A DNA stretch of 64,000 nt from positions 124,001-188,000 of the forward strand of contig JBGUXP010000006.1 in the NCBI GenBank assembly GCA_045222295.1, read 5' to 3'. The first letter of the stretch is position 1. Each line of letters starts with the position of its first letter. A model generated the notes under the pieces. It saw only the letters and a program-made list of their open reading frames with translations. It was not told where the DNA came from and made no database searches. Below, one piece after another: positions 16,786 to 24,680 of the stretch. A program made the position numbers and the translations under genes. Source of the stretch: Colimorpha sp045222295 (GTDB lineage: Bacteria > Bacteroidota > Bacteroidia > Bacteroidales > P3).

Positions 16786-17448
16786 TTACTTCTTCGTCAG
16801 CACTTCATCAATCATACCGTAGGCGAGGGCTTCGTCGGCGGTGAACCAGTGGTCGCGGTCGGAGTCTTTCTCCACCTGCTCGAAGGGTTGGCCGCTGTGG
16901 AGGGCGATAATCTCGTAGAGCTCTTTCTTGAGCTTGAGGATCTCGCGGACGGTAATCTCCATGTCGGTGGCCTGACCGTCGGCACCGCCCATGGGCTGGT
17001 GGATCATCACACGGGCATGCGGCAGGGCGCAGCGGCGGCCTTTCTCGCCGGCGCAGAGCAGCACAGAGGCCATCGAGGCGGCGAGGCCCGTGCAGATGGT
17101 GCTCACCTTCGGCTGGATGTACTGCATGGTGTCGTAGATGCCGAGGCCGGCATAGACGCTGCCTCCCGGCGAGTTGAGGTAGATCTGGATATCCTTCTCG
17201 CGATCCACGCTCTCAAGGAAGAGCAGCTGGGCCTGGATGACGTTGGCGGTGTAGTCGTCGATGGCGGTGCCGAGGAAGATAATACGGTCCATCATCAGAC
17301 GACTGAAGACGTCCATCTGGGCCACGTTGAGCTGGCGCTCCTCAACAATATAGGGGGTCAGTGAATTATTGATAGCCGAAGTATATTTGGCGTAGGTGGT
17401 GCTGCTGATGCCACGATGACGGGTGGCATATTTCTCGAATTCTGTCAT
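16786..17448 (-). CDS. clpP: ATP-dependent Clp protease proteolytic subunit
   Basis: A 220-residue serine peptidase that forms the 14-subunit ClpP barrel and degrades proteins fed by ClpX or ClpA. The catalytic triad is visible: Ser125 in GLAASMAS, His150 in RVMIHQP and Asp199 in the SDRDHW segment. The oxyanion loop LNSPGGSV (91-98) is conserved. clpX, its usual neighbour, is not in the window. It lies 19 nt downstream of trmD on the same strand; the gap is filled by an 8-bp tandem repeat. Confidence 0.96.
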   Translation of the reverse strand: MTEFEKYATRHRGISSTTYAKYTSAINNSLTPYIVEERQLNVAQMDVFSRLMMDRIIFLGTAIDDYTANVIQAQLLFLESVDREKDIQIYLNSPGGSVYAGLGIYDTMQYIQPKVSTICTGLAASMASVLLCAGEKGRRCALPHARVMIHQPMGGADGQATDMEITVREILKLKKELYEIIALHSGQPFEQVEKDSDRDHWFTADEALAYGMIDEVLTKK

Positions 17449-17454
17449 GGTGTT

Positions 17455-17486
17455 ATTGCTTGATTGTTTAATTGCTTGATTGTTTG
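17455..17486. repeat. 8-bp tandem repeat (4 units) spanning the trmD stop
   Basis: ATTGCTTG, ATTGTTTA, ATTGCTTG and ATTGTTTG: a 16-bp unit twice, or 8-bp unit four times. It encodes the last residues of TrmD (LLKQSSN) and the gap before clpP. Confidence 0.85.
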
Positions 17487-18154
17487 AGTAGGTCGGGGCG
17501 ACGTTCCTTGGTGCGGGCGATGGCCTGTTCCATGCGCCACTGCTCTATCTTGGCGTGGTTGCCGCTGAGGAGCACGTCGGGCACCTTCCATCCACGGAAC
17601 TCAGGAGGACGGGTATATTCAGGTGGGGCCACGAGGCCGTCTTGGAAGGAGTCTCCGAGGGCCGACTGCTCGTCTCCGAGCACACCAGGCACCAGGCGGA
17701 TGACGGCATCCGCGATGACCGCCGTGGCCAGCTCACCACCGGTGAGGACATAGTCGCCGATGGATATTTCCTTGGTGATAAAATGCTCGCGTACCCGCTC
17801 GTCGACACCTTTGTAGTGTCCACAAAGAATCATCAGGTTCTCTGAAAGCGACAGCTGGTTGGCCATAGGCTGCGACAACATCTCGCCATCGGGGGCGGTA
17901 TAGATGACTTCGTCGTAATGACGTTCCTTTTGGAGTCCTTCGATGCAGTTGGCCAAAGGTTCCACGGCCATCACCATGCCGGCAGCGCCGCCGTAAGGGT
18001 AGTCGTCGACCGAGCCGTATTTGGTCAAAGAATAGTCATGGAGGTCGTGGAACACCACCTCCACGAGCCCTTTCTTTTGGGCCCGCTTGAGGATACTCTC
18101 CTCAAAGAACATGGTCATCATGATCGGGAAGAGGGTAAGAATGTCGAGTCTCAT
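17468..18154 (-). CDS. trmD: tRNA (guanine-37-N1)-methyltransferase
   Basis: A 228-residue SPOUT-fold enzyme that methylates G37 next to the anticodon with S-adenosylmethionine and prevents frameshifting. Motifs: GGAAGMVM (about 59-66) and the knot region IGDYVLTGGELA, followed by DSFQ and PEYTRP. The start is set at MRLDILTLFP, which overlaps the stop of the M23/LysM gene by 4 nt (ATGA). The C-terminus ends in an 8-bp repeat-encoded tail. Confidence 0.96.
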   Translation of the reverse strand: MRLDILTLFPIMMTMFFEESILKRAQKKGLVEVVFHDLHDYSLTKYGSVDDYPYGGAAGMVMAVEPLANCIEGLQKERHYDEVIYTAPDGEMLSQPMANQLSLSENLMILCGHYKGVDERVREHFITKEISIGDYVLTGGELATAVIADAVIRLVPGVLGDEQSALGDSFQDGLVAPPEYTRPPEFRGWKVPDVLLSGNHAKIEQWRMEQAIARTKERRPDLLKQSSN

Positions 18155-19218
18155 TTCTTCTTGGATTTTCCGCTGACACGCAGTTTGTCGCCCGGGTGTA
18201 GCACCTTGTTGCGGCTGATGCCGTTGAGTTTGCACAATTGGGTGATGGTGGTGCCATTACGGCGTGCAATCTTCTCCAGGGTGTCGCCACTGCGCACACG
18301 GTACCAGCCGTTAGAGGCTTTACCGCTGCGTGACGAGACACGACTATTTGTTTTTCCTCCTTTTGCTACCTTGCGGAAGGAGGAGGAAGTGAGCGACAGC
18401 TCGTCGTTGATGAGGTCGTGGGTAGAGCAGTCGAGGACGTCCTCGGGATTGATGGCGTTGCCCATATAACGGATTTCGAAGTGGAGGTGGCTGCCACGGC
18501 TGCGACCGGTGTTGCCGCAGAGACCAATCACTTCGCCGCTCTTCACCTGCTGACCCGCCACCACATGGCGTTTCGACATGTGGGCGTAGTAGGTCTCCAA
18601 GCCGTTAGAATGGTGGATGATGACCAGCTCGCCGTAGCTGCGGTTGCGTTTCGAGATGCGCACCACGCCGTCAAAGGCGGCATAGATAGGTTCTCCCGTG
18701 GGCTGTGCCAAATCGAGGCCATAGTGGAAACGGCGTCTGCGTGGGCCGAAATGCGACGAGGGACGTGCAGCGGTAGGGGTCGGCCATGAGAACTTCTCTC
18801 CGCGAGCATCGTTGCGCAGGCGTATGCTGATAGGAGATTCGATGCTGTTCACGTCGAGCTTCGGCAGATGGATGGCGGCGGTGTCGAAACCGGCCAACAG
18901 AATTTCATCTTCGCTCTCTGCACCCTCGTCGTCGAGGGTATAGATGGTGGGCATGCCTTCCTCATCGACATCATCATCTTCTTCGTCTCTCTCTTCCAGA
19001 AGGAAGGGGGCTTGATATAGGTGGTTCTCAGTCTCTTTATTGTTGCGGGGGTCTATCACCACCCCTTTGTATTCCTCGTCCTCGTAGATAACGTCCAGTT
19101 TGTTGACTTTGATTTCCGATTTGTTGTTTTTCTGCTGTGGTTTGTCACTCTGTGCCGCTGCCACTATGGGAGTTGCCAACAGGGCAAATAACAATAGGAT
19201 AGGTCGTGTATATTTCAT
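18151..19218 (-). CDS. M23 metallopeptidase with C-terminal LysM domain
   Basis: A 355-residue exported cell-wall peptidase. Signal peptide 1-23, an acidic linker (about 74-105, rich in Asp/Glu), M23 (LytM/DD-endopeptidase) domain about 145-255, and a LysM peptidoglycan-binding domain about 306-350 (YRVRSGDTLEKIARRNGTT). The zinc ligands His165 and Asp169 (HYGLD) and the HLHFE motif at 244-248 are intact, so it should cut peptide cross-links. It is co-translated with trmD and has its own -7 box at 19254-19261. Confidence 0.9.
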   Translation of the reverse strand: MKYTRPILLLFALLATPIVAAAQSDKPQQKNNKSEIKVNKLDVIYEDEEYKGVVIDPRNNKETENHLYQAPFLLEERDEEDDDVDEEGMPTIYTLDDEGAESEDEILLAGFDTAAIHLPKLDVNSIESPISIRLRNDARGEKFSWPTPTAARPSSHFGPRRRRFHYGLDLAQPTGEPIYAAFDGVVRISKRNRSYGELVIIHHSNGLETYYAHMSKRHVVAGQQVKSGEVIGLCGNTGRSRGSHLHFEIRYMGNAINPEDVLDCSTHDLINDELSLTSSSFRKVAKGGKTNSRVSSRSGKASNGWYRVRSGDTLEKIARRNGTTITQLCKLNGISRNKVLHPGDKLRVSGKSKKK

Positions 19219-19253
19219 GTGTTTTGCTTGCTATTCTGGTGTAAAAATCTTTG

Positions 19254-19261
19254 CAAAAGTA
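19254..19261 (-). promoter_or_regulatory. -7 box for the M23-trmD-clpP unit
   Basis: TACTTTTG on the minus strand, about 35 nt before the start codon. Confidence 0.5.
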
Positions 19262-19308
19262 CAAAAAATATGCCAACCCACAAAATGTAATTATTTAAAA
19301 AATCAAAA

Positions 19309-19794
19309 TTAGGGAGTACAGTTGATGATGCGGCAGGCGCCGATATAGCGTTTTTTGTAGTAAGGGGCTTTCGACGAGGTGATACAGATGCCTGTGGCTG
19401 TTGCCGAATGGATGAAACGGAAACTGCCGTCGTTGTTCACTTCGGTGACAATCCCCACATGGCCGACGACTTTGGTGTTCTTCCGGCCGCCGTAGAACAC
19501 CAGGTCGCCAACCCGCAGGGTGTCGCCCTCAATTTTTTTGCACATCTTGTATTGGCCGCCTGCCGAGGGTGCCAACGTTACGCCGAATTTGCCATAGATA
19601 TAGCGCGTGAATCCCGCACAGTCGAAGCCCTTGGGAGTCTTGCCGGCCCAGCGGTAGGGGGTGCCTAGGTATTTCATGCTCTCGCCAATCAGTGTGTCGA
19701 CGGAGATACAGGTATCGGGTACGGTGGTTTGTCCATGCAGGAGAGTCCCATGCAGGAACATAAGGGAGAGACAGAGGAACAATGTTTTTTTCAT
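19309..19794 (-). CDS. NlpC/P60 family cell-wall hydrolase
   Basis: 161 residues with a signal peptide (ends LLHG before Gln22) and an NlpC/P60 cysteine peptidase domain. The catalytic Cys59 is in GFDCAGFTRY, His112 in VVGHVGIV and His129 in FIHS. Enzymes of this type cut the D-Glu/diaminopimelate bond in peptidoglycan stems. The start at 19794 is preferred because it gives a standard signal peptide and leaves 4 nt after the ABC gene; an in-frame start at 19809 would overlap it. It closes the ABC-transporter operon. Confidence 0.88.
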   Translation of the reverse strand: MKKTLFLCLSLMFLHGTLLHGQTTVPDTCISVDTLIGESMKYLGTPYRWAGKTPKGFDCAGFTRYIYGKFGVTLAPSAGGQYKMCKKIEGDTLRVGDLVFYGGRKNTKVVGHVGIVTEVNNDGSFRFIHSATATGICITSSKAPYYKKRYIGACRIINCTP

Positions 19795-19798
19795 AGAT

Positions 19799-20539
19799 TC
19801 AATAGTCAAAAATGATGCGTCCTTCGGTCATGTGCGTGGCCACGCCGTAGACGGATTTAATATTTTCTGTGGTGAGGCCTCCGGCGATGGGGCCGTGGTA
19901 GAGCAGATGTCCTTCGTGGAAGAGGAGTAGGTCGTCGCAGAATTGCATGGCGAGGTTCAAGTCGTGGATGACAATGATTACGCTTTTGCCAGCATTTCTC
20001 AGCAGACGCATAACCTCCAGCTGATGGGCGATATCGAGGTTGCTCACGGGCTCGTCCATCAGCAACACGGGGGTCTGCTGTGCCAGTGCGCGTGCAATCA
20101 TCACCCGCTGCATCTCGCCGCCGCTCATCTCGCCCGGCTTGGCGAAGCGCAGGTGCCAGGTGCTGGTCTGACGCATGCATTCTTCCACGATGTCCCAGTC
20201 TTTCTGCGACTCGTTCTGCAGCCGTTTCTGGTAGGGATTACGACCCATGAGTACGGTCTCGAAGGCCGAAAACTCGAAGTCGGTCTGTGCCTGCTGGCGC
20301 ACGAAAGACACCTGTTGTGCCAGCGCCCGTGCCGAGAAATCCTGCACCTTGCGGCCATCGATAACCACCTGCCCGCCATTGGGGGTCAGCAACCCTCCGA
20401 TACAGCGCAAGAGTGTCGTCTTGCCGCATCCGTTGGGTCCCATCACCGCTGTGATATGCCCTTCCGCTATGTCGGCGCAGATGTCGTTCAATATCTCACG
20501 TTGGCCGAAGTTGACCGATATATGTTGCAACTCTATCAT
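19799..20539 (-). CDS. ABC transporter ATPase, FecCD-type (iron chelate/cobalamin)
   Basis: A 246-residue nucleotide-binding subunit. Walker A is GPNGCGKTT (34-42), signature MSGGEMQR, Walker B VLLMDEP, and the switch His in VIIVIHDLN. It belongs to the FepC/BtuD class. It overlaps the permease stop by 1 nt. The substrate (siderophore, heme or cobalamin) cannot be told, and the binding protein and TonB receptor are not in this operon. Confidence 0.9.
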   Translation of the reverse strand: MIELQHISVNFGQREILNDICADIAEGHITAVMGPNGCGKTTLLRCIGGLLTPNGGQVVIDGRKVQDFSARALAQQVSFVRQQAQTDFEFSAFETVLMGRNPYQKRLQNESQKDWDIVEECMRQTSTWHLRFAKPGEMSGGEMQRVMIARALAQQTPVLLMDEPVSNLDIAHQLEVMRLLRNAGKSVIIVIHDLNLAMQFCDDLLLFHEGHLLYHGPIAGGLTTENIKSVYGVATHMTEGRIIFDY

Positions 20540-21519
20540 TAATAGCTCTTCTTGTTTTTATACAGCAGGTAGATGAATAGGGGCGCTCCCACCATTGAGG
20601 TGAGGCTACCCACAGGCAGTTCGCTGGGCCTCAGCACCGTGCGTGCCAGAGTGTCGCAGAGCAGCACGAAGATGGCGCCACAGAGCATCGAGTAGGGCAC
20701 CACGCGTCGGTTGTCGGGGCCCGCCACTAGCCTCACGGCATGGGGAACGATGAGACCCACGAAGCCTATCACGCCGCATGAGCTCACGGCGAAAGCCACC
20801 ATCAAGGTGGTGAAGAGCAGCAGCACGCGCTTCACCTTCTCCACCTCGCAGCCCATGCTCTGTGCTGCCTCGCTGCCAGCCAGCAGCAGGTTCAGGTCGC
20901 GCGAGTACCACAGCACCACGCCCATACCCACTGCCGCCACAGGAAGCATCATCCATATATCGGTCCACGACGAGCTGCCGAAGCTTCCCATCGTCCAGAA
21001 GATGATGCTGTCCATCTTCTCTTGGTTTAGCACCATAAGGAACGAGATGACGGCCGAGATGAGCAGCGTCAGGCAGACACCTGTGAGCAGCAGCGTGGTG
21101 GTATGCATGCGGTTGCCTATGGAGGCAATCTTGTAGATAAGCAGCACCGTGAGTAGTGCCGCCGCCAGCGCTATGCCGCCCACGCCCCAGAGGAAAGCTT
21201 CGAGACCAAGCAAAATGGCCACCGCGGCACCCAGCGAGGCACCGCTTGAAACGCCCAACACATAGGGGTCGGTCAGTGGGTTACGGAAGATACTTTGGTA
21301 AGCCGCTCCGCAGACACTCAACACCGCTCCCACCAAGGCACCCATAATAACTCTCGGCAGACGCAGTTGCCAGAAGATTTGCGAGTGCCATATCTCGTCC
21401 CAACGGAAATCCACCGCACCAAACAGACAGCTGGCCACCATCGTCGCCGCAAGCAGCACGACGAGGCCGCCAACCACCCACGGACTGGCTTTCCCCGACT
21501 TATAAGTCTTACTGGACAT
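20539..21519 (-). CDS. FecCD-family ABC permease
   Basis: A 326-residue inner-membrane protein with about nine or ten helices, the partner of the adjacent ATPase. Family blocks are RLPRVIMGALVGAVLSVCGA near the N-terminus, NPLTDPYVLGVSSGA and GVIGFVGLIVPHAVRL. It imports a metal chelate or corrinoid after delivery by a periplasmic binding protein. It ends at the start codon of the ATPase gene, and dapB ends 7 nt further upstream on the same strand. Confidence 0.92.
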   Translation of the reverse strand: MSSKTYKSGKASPWVVGGLVVLLAATMVASCLFGAVDFRWDEIWHSQIFWQLRLPRVIMGALVGAVLSVCGAAYQSIFRNPLTDPYVLGVSSGASLGAAVAILLGLEAFLWGVGGIALAAALLTVLLIYKIASIGNRMHTTTLLLTGVCLTLLISAVISFLMVLNQEKMDSIIFWTMGSFGSSSWTDIWMMLPVAAVGMGVVLWYSRDLNLLLAGSEAAQSMGCEVEKVKRVLLLFTTLMVAFAVSSCGVIGFVGLIVPHAVRLVAGPDNRRVVPYSMLCGAIFVLLCDTLARTVLRPSELPVGSLTSMVGAPLFIYLLYKNKKSY

Positions 21520-21526
21520 ATAGGGC

Positions 21527-22198
21527 TTATAGAATGTCTTTCATCGTATACACTCCCGGTTCGGCCTTGGTCAGGAACTCGGCTGCCAGCAGGGCTCCTA
21601 GGGCCAGCCCTTTGCGCGAATGCGCCTCGTGGGTTAGCGTCAGGGTATCAATCTCGCTGTCGTATACTACCGTGTGCGTCCCGGGCACCTCGCCCTCGCG
21701 GAACGACTCGATGGGCACATTTTCCGCTTTCCGCTTACCGTTTTCCACTATCTGCTCCTGCAGTGTGATGGCTGTGCCGCTGGGGGTGTCGAGCTTGTGA
21801 ATATGGTGGGTTTCGCTGATGGAGACCTTGTAGTCGTCGCGGTCGCGCATCAGCTCCGCCAGACGGCGGTTCAGTTCAAACATGATGTTCATTCCGATGC
21901 TGAAGTTGGTGGCCGTGAAGAGCTTTCCTTTCTGCCGCTTGCACTCGGCGACCACCGTCTCGTAGTCGCCATACCAACCTGTGGTGCCACACACCACAGG
22001 AATTTCCTTCCCGAGGCAGAGCCTCATATTTCTTACCGCCGTGGTGGGCGTGGTGAACTCTATCGCCACATCGGCATCCATCTTCTCGGGCCAGGGGTCG
22101 TCCTTGTCGAGTTTAAGGGCGACGACATGTCCTCTTTCTCTGGCCAGCGCTTCGATGGCATGGCCCATCTTTCCGTATCCTATCAGTGCTATCTTCAT
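21527..22198 (-). CDS. dapB: 4-hydroxy-tetrahydrodipicolinate reductase
   Basis: 223 residues, NAD(P)H-dependent enzyme of the diaminopimelate/lysine pathway. The nucleotide-binding loop is GYGKMG (7-12). Catalytic segment HHIHKLDTPSGTA holds His131/His132 and Lys135. The start is set at MKIALIGYGK. It is a little shorter than the proteobacterial enzyme, as usual in Bacteroidota. Residues about 150-160 (VENGKRKAEN) are encoded by a 7-bp tandem repeat that appears to have been gained in a surface loop. Confidence 0.95.
   Translation of the reverse strand: MKIALIGYGKMGHAIEALARERGHVVALKLDKDDPWPEKMDADVAIEFTTPTTAVRNMRLCLGKEIPVVCGTTGWYGDYETVVAECKRQKGKLFTATNFSIGMNIMFELNRRLAELMRDRDDYKVSISETHHIHKLDTPSGTAITLQEQIVENGKRKAENVPIESFREGEVPGTHTVVYDSEIDTLTLTHEAHSRKGLALGALLAAEFLTKAEPGVYTMKDIL
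21720..21747 (-). repeat. 7-bp tandem repeat (4 units) inside dapB
   Basis: TTTTCCG, CTTTCCG, CTTACCG and TTTTCCA, in frame. Nearly the same unit is repeated at 38133-38160 in lptC. Confidence 0.85.
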
Positions 22199-22222
22199 TT
22201 TCCAATGTTCAAAAACAATCTG

Positions 22223-22230
22223 CAAAGATA
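22223..22230 (-). promoter_or_regulatory. -7 box for dapB and the ABC operon
   Basis: TATCTTTG on the minus strand, 25 nt before the dapB start. Confidence 0.55.
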
Positions 22231-22256
22231 GCAACTTTTTCCCAAACGGCCAAATT

Positions 22257-22736
22257 TTATACGTATTGGTCCTTTAAAATCGTAATCTTTCGGGCCAATT
22301 CATCGCGTTTCTGGTCGTCCAGACCAATGCCAAAACGATAGGTGGAATTGGAATAGACAACACAGAGGGTGTCGGGCACGTCACCCTTTCCATCATAGGT
22401 CTCCACCCTCCTGATGGTGGACAAAGGAATCTCTTTTTTTCTCCGGAAGACGCTCCCTTTGCATTCGATGACTAGAATCTCGTGTTGCACCGACACAGTC
22501 TCAATGCCGCGATACCATCGCAGATAATTGTCCAACCTCATTATCGCGATAATAGTGAATAAAGCCACCAATGACAGCATGACAGTTATTAACCAAAACC
22601 CTACAGAATGTGTGGAGAAAACAATGTAAAAAAATAAAACAAGGGTGCAGATAAAACCGCATAGAACCCGTTCATTATTATAGTCGCCTGTATACTTTCT
22701 CTTATTGTTTTTTGCTTTATTTACTACCAGTATCAT
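22257..22736 (-). CDS. Two-helix membrane protein of unknown function
   Basis: 159 residues. Two adjacent membrane helices (about 27-42 and 47-66) are followed by a cytosolic beta-rich domain (ETVSVQHEILVIECKG, EIPLSTIRRVETYDG) that recalls PH-like domains of the bPH_2/YcxB kind. No catalytic motif. The gene is richer in AT than its neighbours and its start lies within the end of a 35-residue ORF that looks like a gene remnant. Confidence 0.6.
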   Translation of the reverse strand: MILVVNKAKNNKRKYTGDYNNERVLCGFICTLVLFFYIVFSTHSVGFWLITVMLSLVALFTIIAIMRLDNYLRWYRGIETVSVQHEILVIECKGSVFRRKKEIPLSTIRRVETYDGKGDVPDTLCVVYSNSTYRFGIGLDDQKRDELARKITILKDQYV

Positions 22737-22824
22737 AATATCGAGTCATAAAGGAATTATTTTCCTCGGCAATGCGTTTCCTCACAGCCTTGAGTTGGTT
22801 GCAGATGGTTTTTCCGTGGGTCAT
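22717..22824 (-). pseudogene. 35-codon remnant of a small Bacteroidota gene
   Basis: The ORF starts MTHGKTICNQLKAVRKRIAE, which resembles the first part of a small (about 80-100 residue) Cys-containing protein common in Bacteroidales, known to me from memory only. After about 22 residues the likeness ends and a stop follows, so the Cys-rich remainder has been lost. Its 3' end overlaps the start of the 159-residue gene. It may now act only as a leader ORF. Confidence 0.45.
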
Positions 22825-22930
22825 GTTCTAGTGTTTAGATTAATAACGCAGATATTCCATAAATATTGTCTTGTATTTTCGAGTATTCCACATGGTATCT
22901 GCGTTCTCTTTTATTCGGTTTATATTCATT

Positions 22931-22991
22931 ACTTGTTCGGTAGTTGTTCGGTAAAACACCGAACAACTACCGAACAAGTACCGAACAACTG
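22931..22991. repeat. ACCGAACAACT modular inverted-repeat element, copy 1
   Basis: A perfect 22-bp inverted repeat (22931-22952 and 22958-22979, 5-nt loop) made of two 11-bp modules per arm, followed by a third module ACCGAACAACT. It lies upstream of ribBA. The second copy is at 61903-61960. Confidence 0.9.
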
Positions 22992-23063
22992 GCGAATAAT
23001 TGGCTAAGTAATAGTGTTTTGAAATGCTCTCTCGATTTAAGTCAATGTGTCATTTTTTTTTCG

Positions 23064-23071
23064 TATCTTTG
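23064..23071 (+). promoter_or_regulatory. -7 box for ribBA
   Basis: TATCTTTG lies 30 nt before the start codon, which leaves no room for an FMN riboswitch. Confidence 0.6.
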
Positions 23072-23100
23072 CACCAGAAAAAAAATGACGATTTATACCT

Positions 23101-24312
23101 ATGGAATTTAAACTCAACACTATAGAAGAGGCTATCGAGGATTTCCGCGAGGGCAAGTTTGTAATTGTTGTCGACGATGAGGACCGCGAGAATGAGGGCG
23201 ACTTTATCATGGCCGCCGAAAAGATTACTCCCGAGCATGTCAACTTCATGTTGAAGAATGGCCGCGGAGTGCTCTGCGCCCCCATTACTGAGGAGCGCTG
23301 CCATGAGTTGCAGCTCGACATGCAGGTGCATGACAATACCTCGCTCCTCGGCACCCCCTTCACCGTCACCGTTGACAACCTTCTCGATGGTTGCACTACA
23401 GGTGTCAGTATGCACGACCGTGCCAGCACCATCCGTGCGCTGGCCGACCCCAATACCAAGGCCGACCAACTCGGACGTCCTGGCCATATCAATCCCTTGC
23501 GTGCCCGCAACGGTGGCGTGCTTGTCCGCGCCGGCCATACCGAGGCGGCTGTCGATCTAGCCCGCCTCGCCGGACTCTATCCCGCAGGTGCCCTCATTGA
23601 GATTATCAACGACGACGGCACCATGGCCCGTATGCCTCAGCTGCAGGAAGTGGCCAAGAAGTTCGGCCTCAAGATAGTGACCATCAAAGATCTCATTGCC
23701 TACCGCGTGGCCCACGAGACCCTTATCCGCAAGGAGCAGGAAGTCTTCCTGCCCACCCAGTGGGGTAACTTCCAACTCATCGCCTACACCCAGCTCGACA
23801 ATGGCAACACTCACATGGTGCTCAAGAAAGGCGAATGGCAGGAAGGCGAGCCCGTCCTGGTGCGCGTCCACTCCAGCTGTGCCACAGGTGACATCTTCGG
23901 CAGTTGCAAGTGCGACTGCGGCGACCAGCTGCACCACGCCATGGAGATGATTGAGAAAGAGGGCAAAGGTCTCATCGCCTATATGAGTCAGGAAGGTCGC
24001 GGCATCGGATTGGTCAATAAGCTCAAGGCCTACCACTTGCAGGAGATGGGTCTCGATACCGTCGATGCCAACCTTAAGCTCGGCTTCAAGGCCGACGAGC
24101 GCGACTATGGCATAGGTGCCCAGATATTGCGCGACCAGAAAGTCACCAAGATGCGCCTCATCACCAACAACCCCGTGAAACGCACCGGCCTCGAAGGCTA
24201 CGGCCTCGAAGTGACCGAGATTGTACCCATCGTCATCGAGCCCAACAAATACAACGAGCGCTACCTGAAGACCAAGCAGGACCGCATGGGCCACGAACTG
24301 CACATTAAATAA
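23101..24312 (+). CDS. ribBA: Bifunctional DHBP synthase / GTP cyclohydrolase II
   Basis: A 403-residue fusion that makes both precursors of riboflavin. The N-terminal half (RibB) converts ribulose 5-phosphate to dihydroxybutanone phosphate; its acidic motif DDEDRENEGD is at 25-34. The C-terminal half (RibA) opens GTP; its zinc ligands lie in the GDIFGSCKCDCGDQL segment and the catalytic region is YMSQEGRGIGL. Both active sites are intact. It stands alone, with its own promoter and a shared bidirectional terminator downstream. Codon choice is biased to C-ending codons, which suggests good expression. Confidence 0.97.
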   Translation: MEFKLNTIEEAIEDFREGKFVIVVDDEDRENEGDFIMAAEKITPEHVNFMLKNGRGVLCAPITEERCHELQLDMQVHDNTSLLGTPFTVTVDNLLDGCTTGVSMHDRASTIRALADPNTKADQLGRPGHINPLRARNGGVLVRAGHTEAAVDLARLAGLYPAGALIEIINDDGTMARMPQLQEVAKKFGLKIVTIKDLIAYRVAHETLIRKEQEVFLPTQWGNFQLIAYTQLDNGNTHMVLKKGEWQEGEPVLVRVHSSCATGDIFGSCKCDCGDQLHHAMEMIEKEGKGLIAYMSQEGRGIGLVNKLKAYHLQEMGLDTVDANLKLGFKADERDYGIGAQILRDQKVTKMRLITNNPVKRTGLEGYGLEVTEIVPIVIEPNKYNERYLKTKQDRMGHELHIK

Positions 24313-24340
24313 AAAAGGCGTCTCATTCGAGACGCCTTTT
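24313..24340. terminator. Bidirectional terminator
   Basis: AAAAGGCGTCTC and GAGACGCCTTTT form a 12-bp perfect stem with loop ATTC, between the convergent ribBA and heavy-metal-binding gene. Confidence 0.95.
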
Positions 24341-24343
24341 CTC

Positions 24344-24649
24344 TTACTTCTTCTCTTTCTCTTTTGGCTTGTCGGAGACGACCTTCGTCTCGTAGCCAAT
24401 CTTTTTCATCGCTGCTTGAATCTTCTCCACGTCGGTCTTTGTGGCATCGTAGGTCACCGTGACGGTCTGCTCCTTGATGCTGGTCTCGATTTTCACCATG
24501 CCTTTCTCAAAACGGAGGTTCTTCTTAATCTTGTTCTCGCATCTCTCGCAGTGCATCTCGGGCGTGGGGGTCATCACTAGCACGCGGAGGTCTTTGGAAC
24601 CAGCTATCAGCAGCAGGCTGGCCATAATCATCAAAATTGTCTGTTTCAT
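24344..24649 (-). CDS. Exported heavy-metal-associated (HMA) domain protein
   Basis: 101 residues. A signal peptide (about 1-18) is followed by an HMA fold with the metal site M-x-C-x-x-C at residues 32-37 (MHCERC), which binds Cu(I) or Zn(II), and a charged Lys/Glu tail. It lies 31 nt after the TonB receptor on the same strand. In this phylum, receptor plus HMA protein plus a small Cys-rich exported protein commonly form a metal uptake or handling unit. The metal is not proven; copper is the best guess. Confidence 0.8.
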   Translation of the reverse strand: MKQTILMIMASLLLIAGSKDLRVLVMTPTPEMHCERCENKIKKNLRFEKGMVKIETSIKEQTVTVTYDATKTDVEKIQAAMKKIGYETKVVSDKPKEKEKK

Positions 24650-24680
24650 AATCTGCAAACTTTTTCTGTTATTATTCTGT

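Noticed and set aside
22931..22991. Invertible promoter or CRISPR-like array
   Set aside because: Modules are contiguous without spacers, there is no invertase or cas gene nearby, and no promoter box lies between the arms.
23031..23100. FMN riboswitch before ribBA
   Set aside because: The promoter box ends 30 nt before the start codon, so the leader is far too short.
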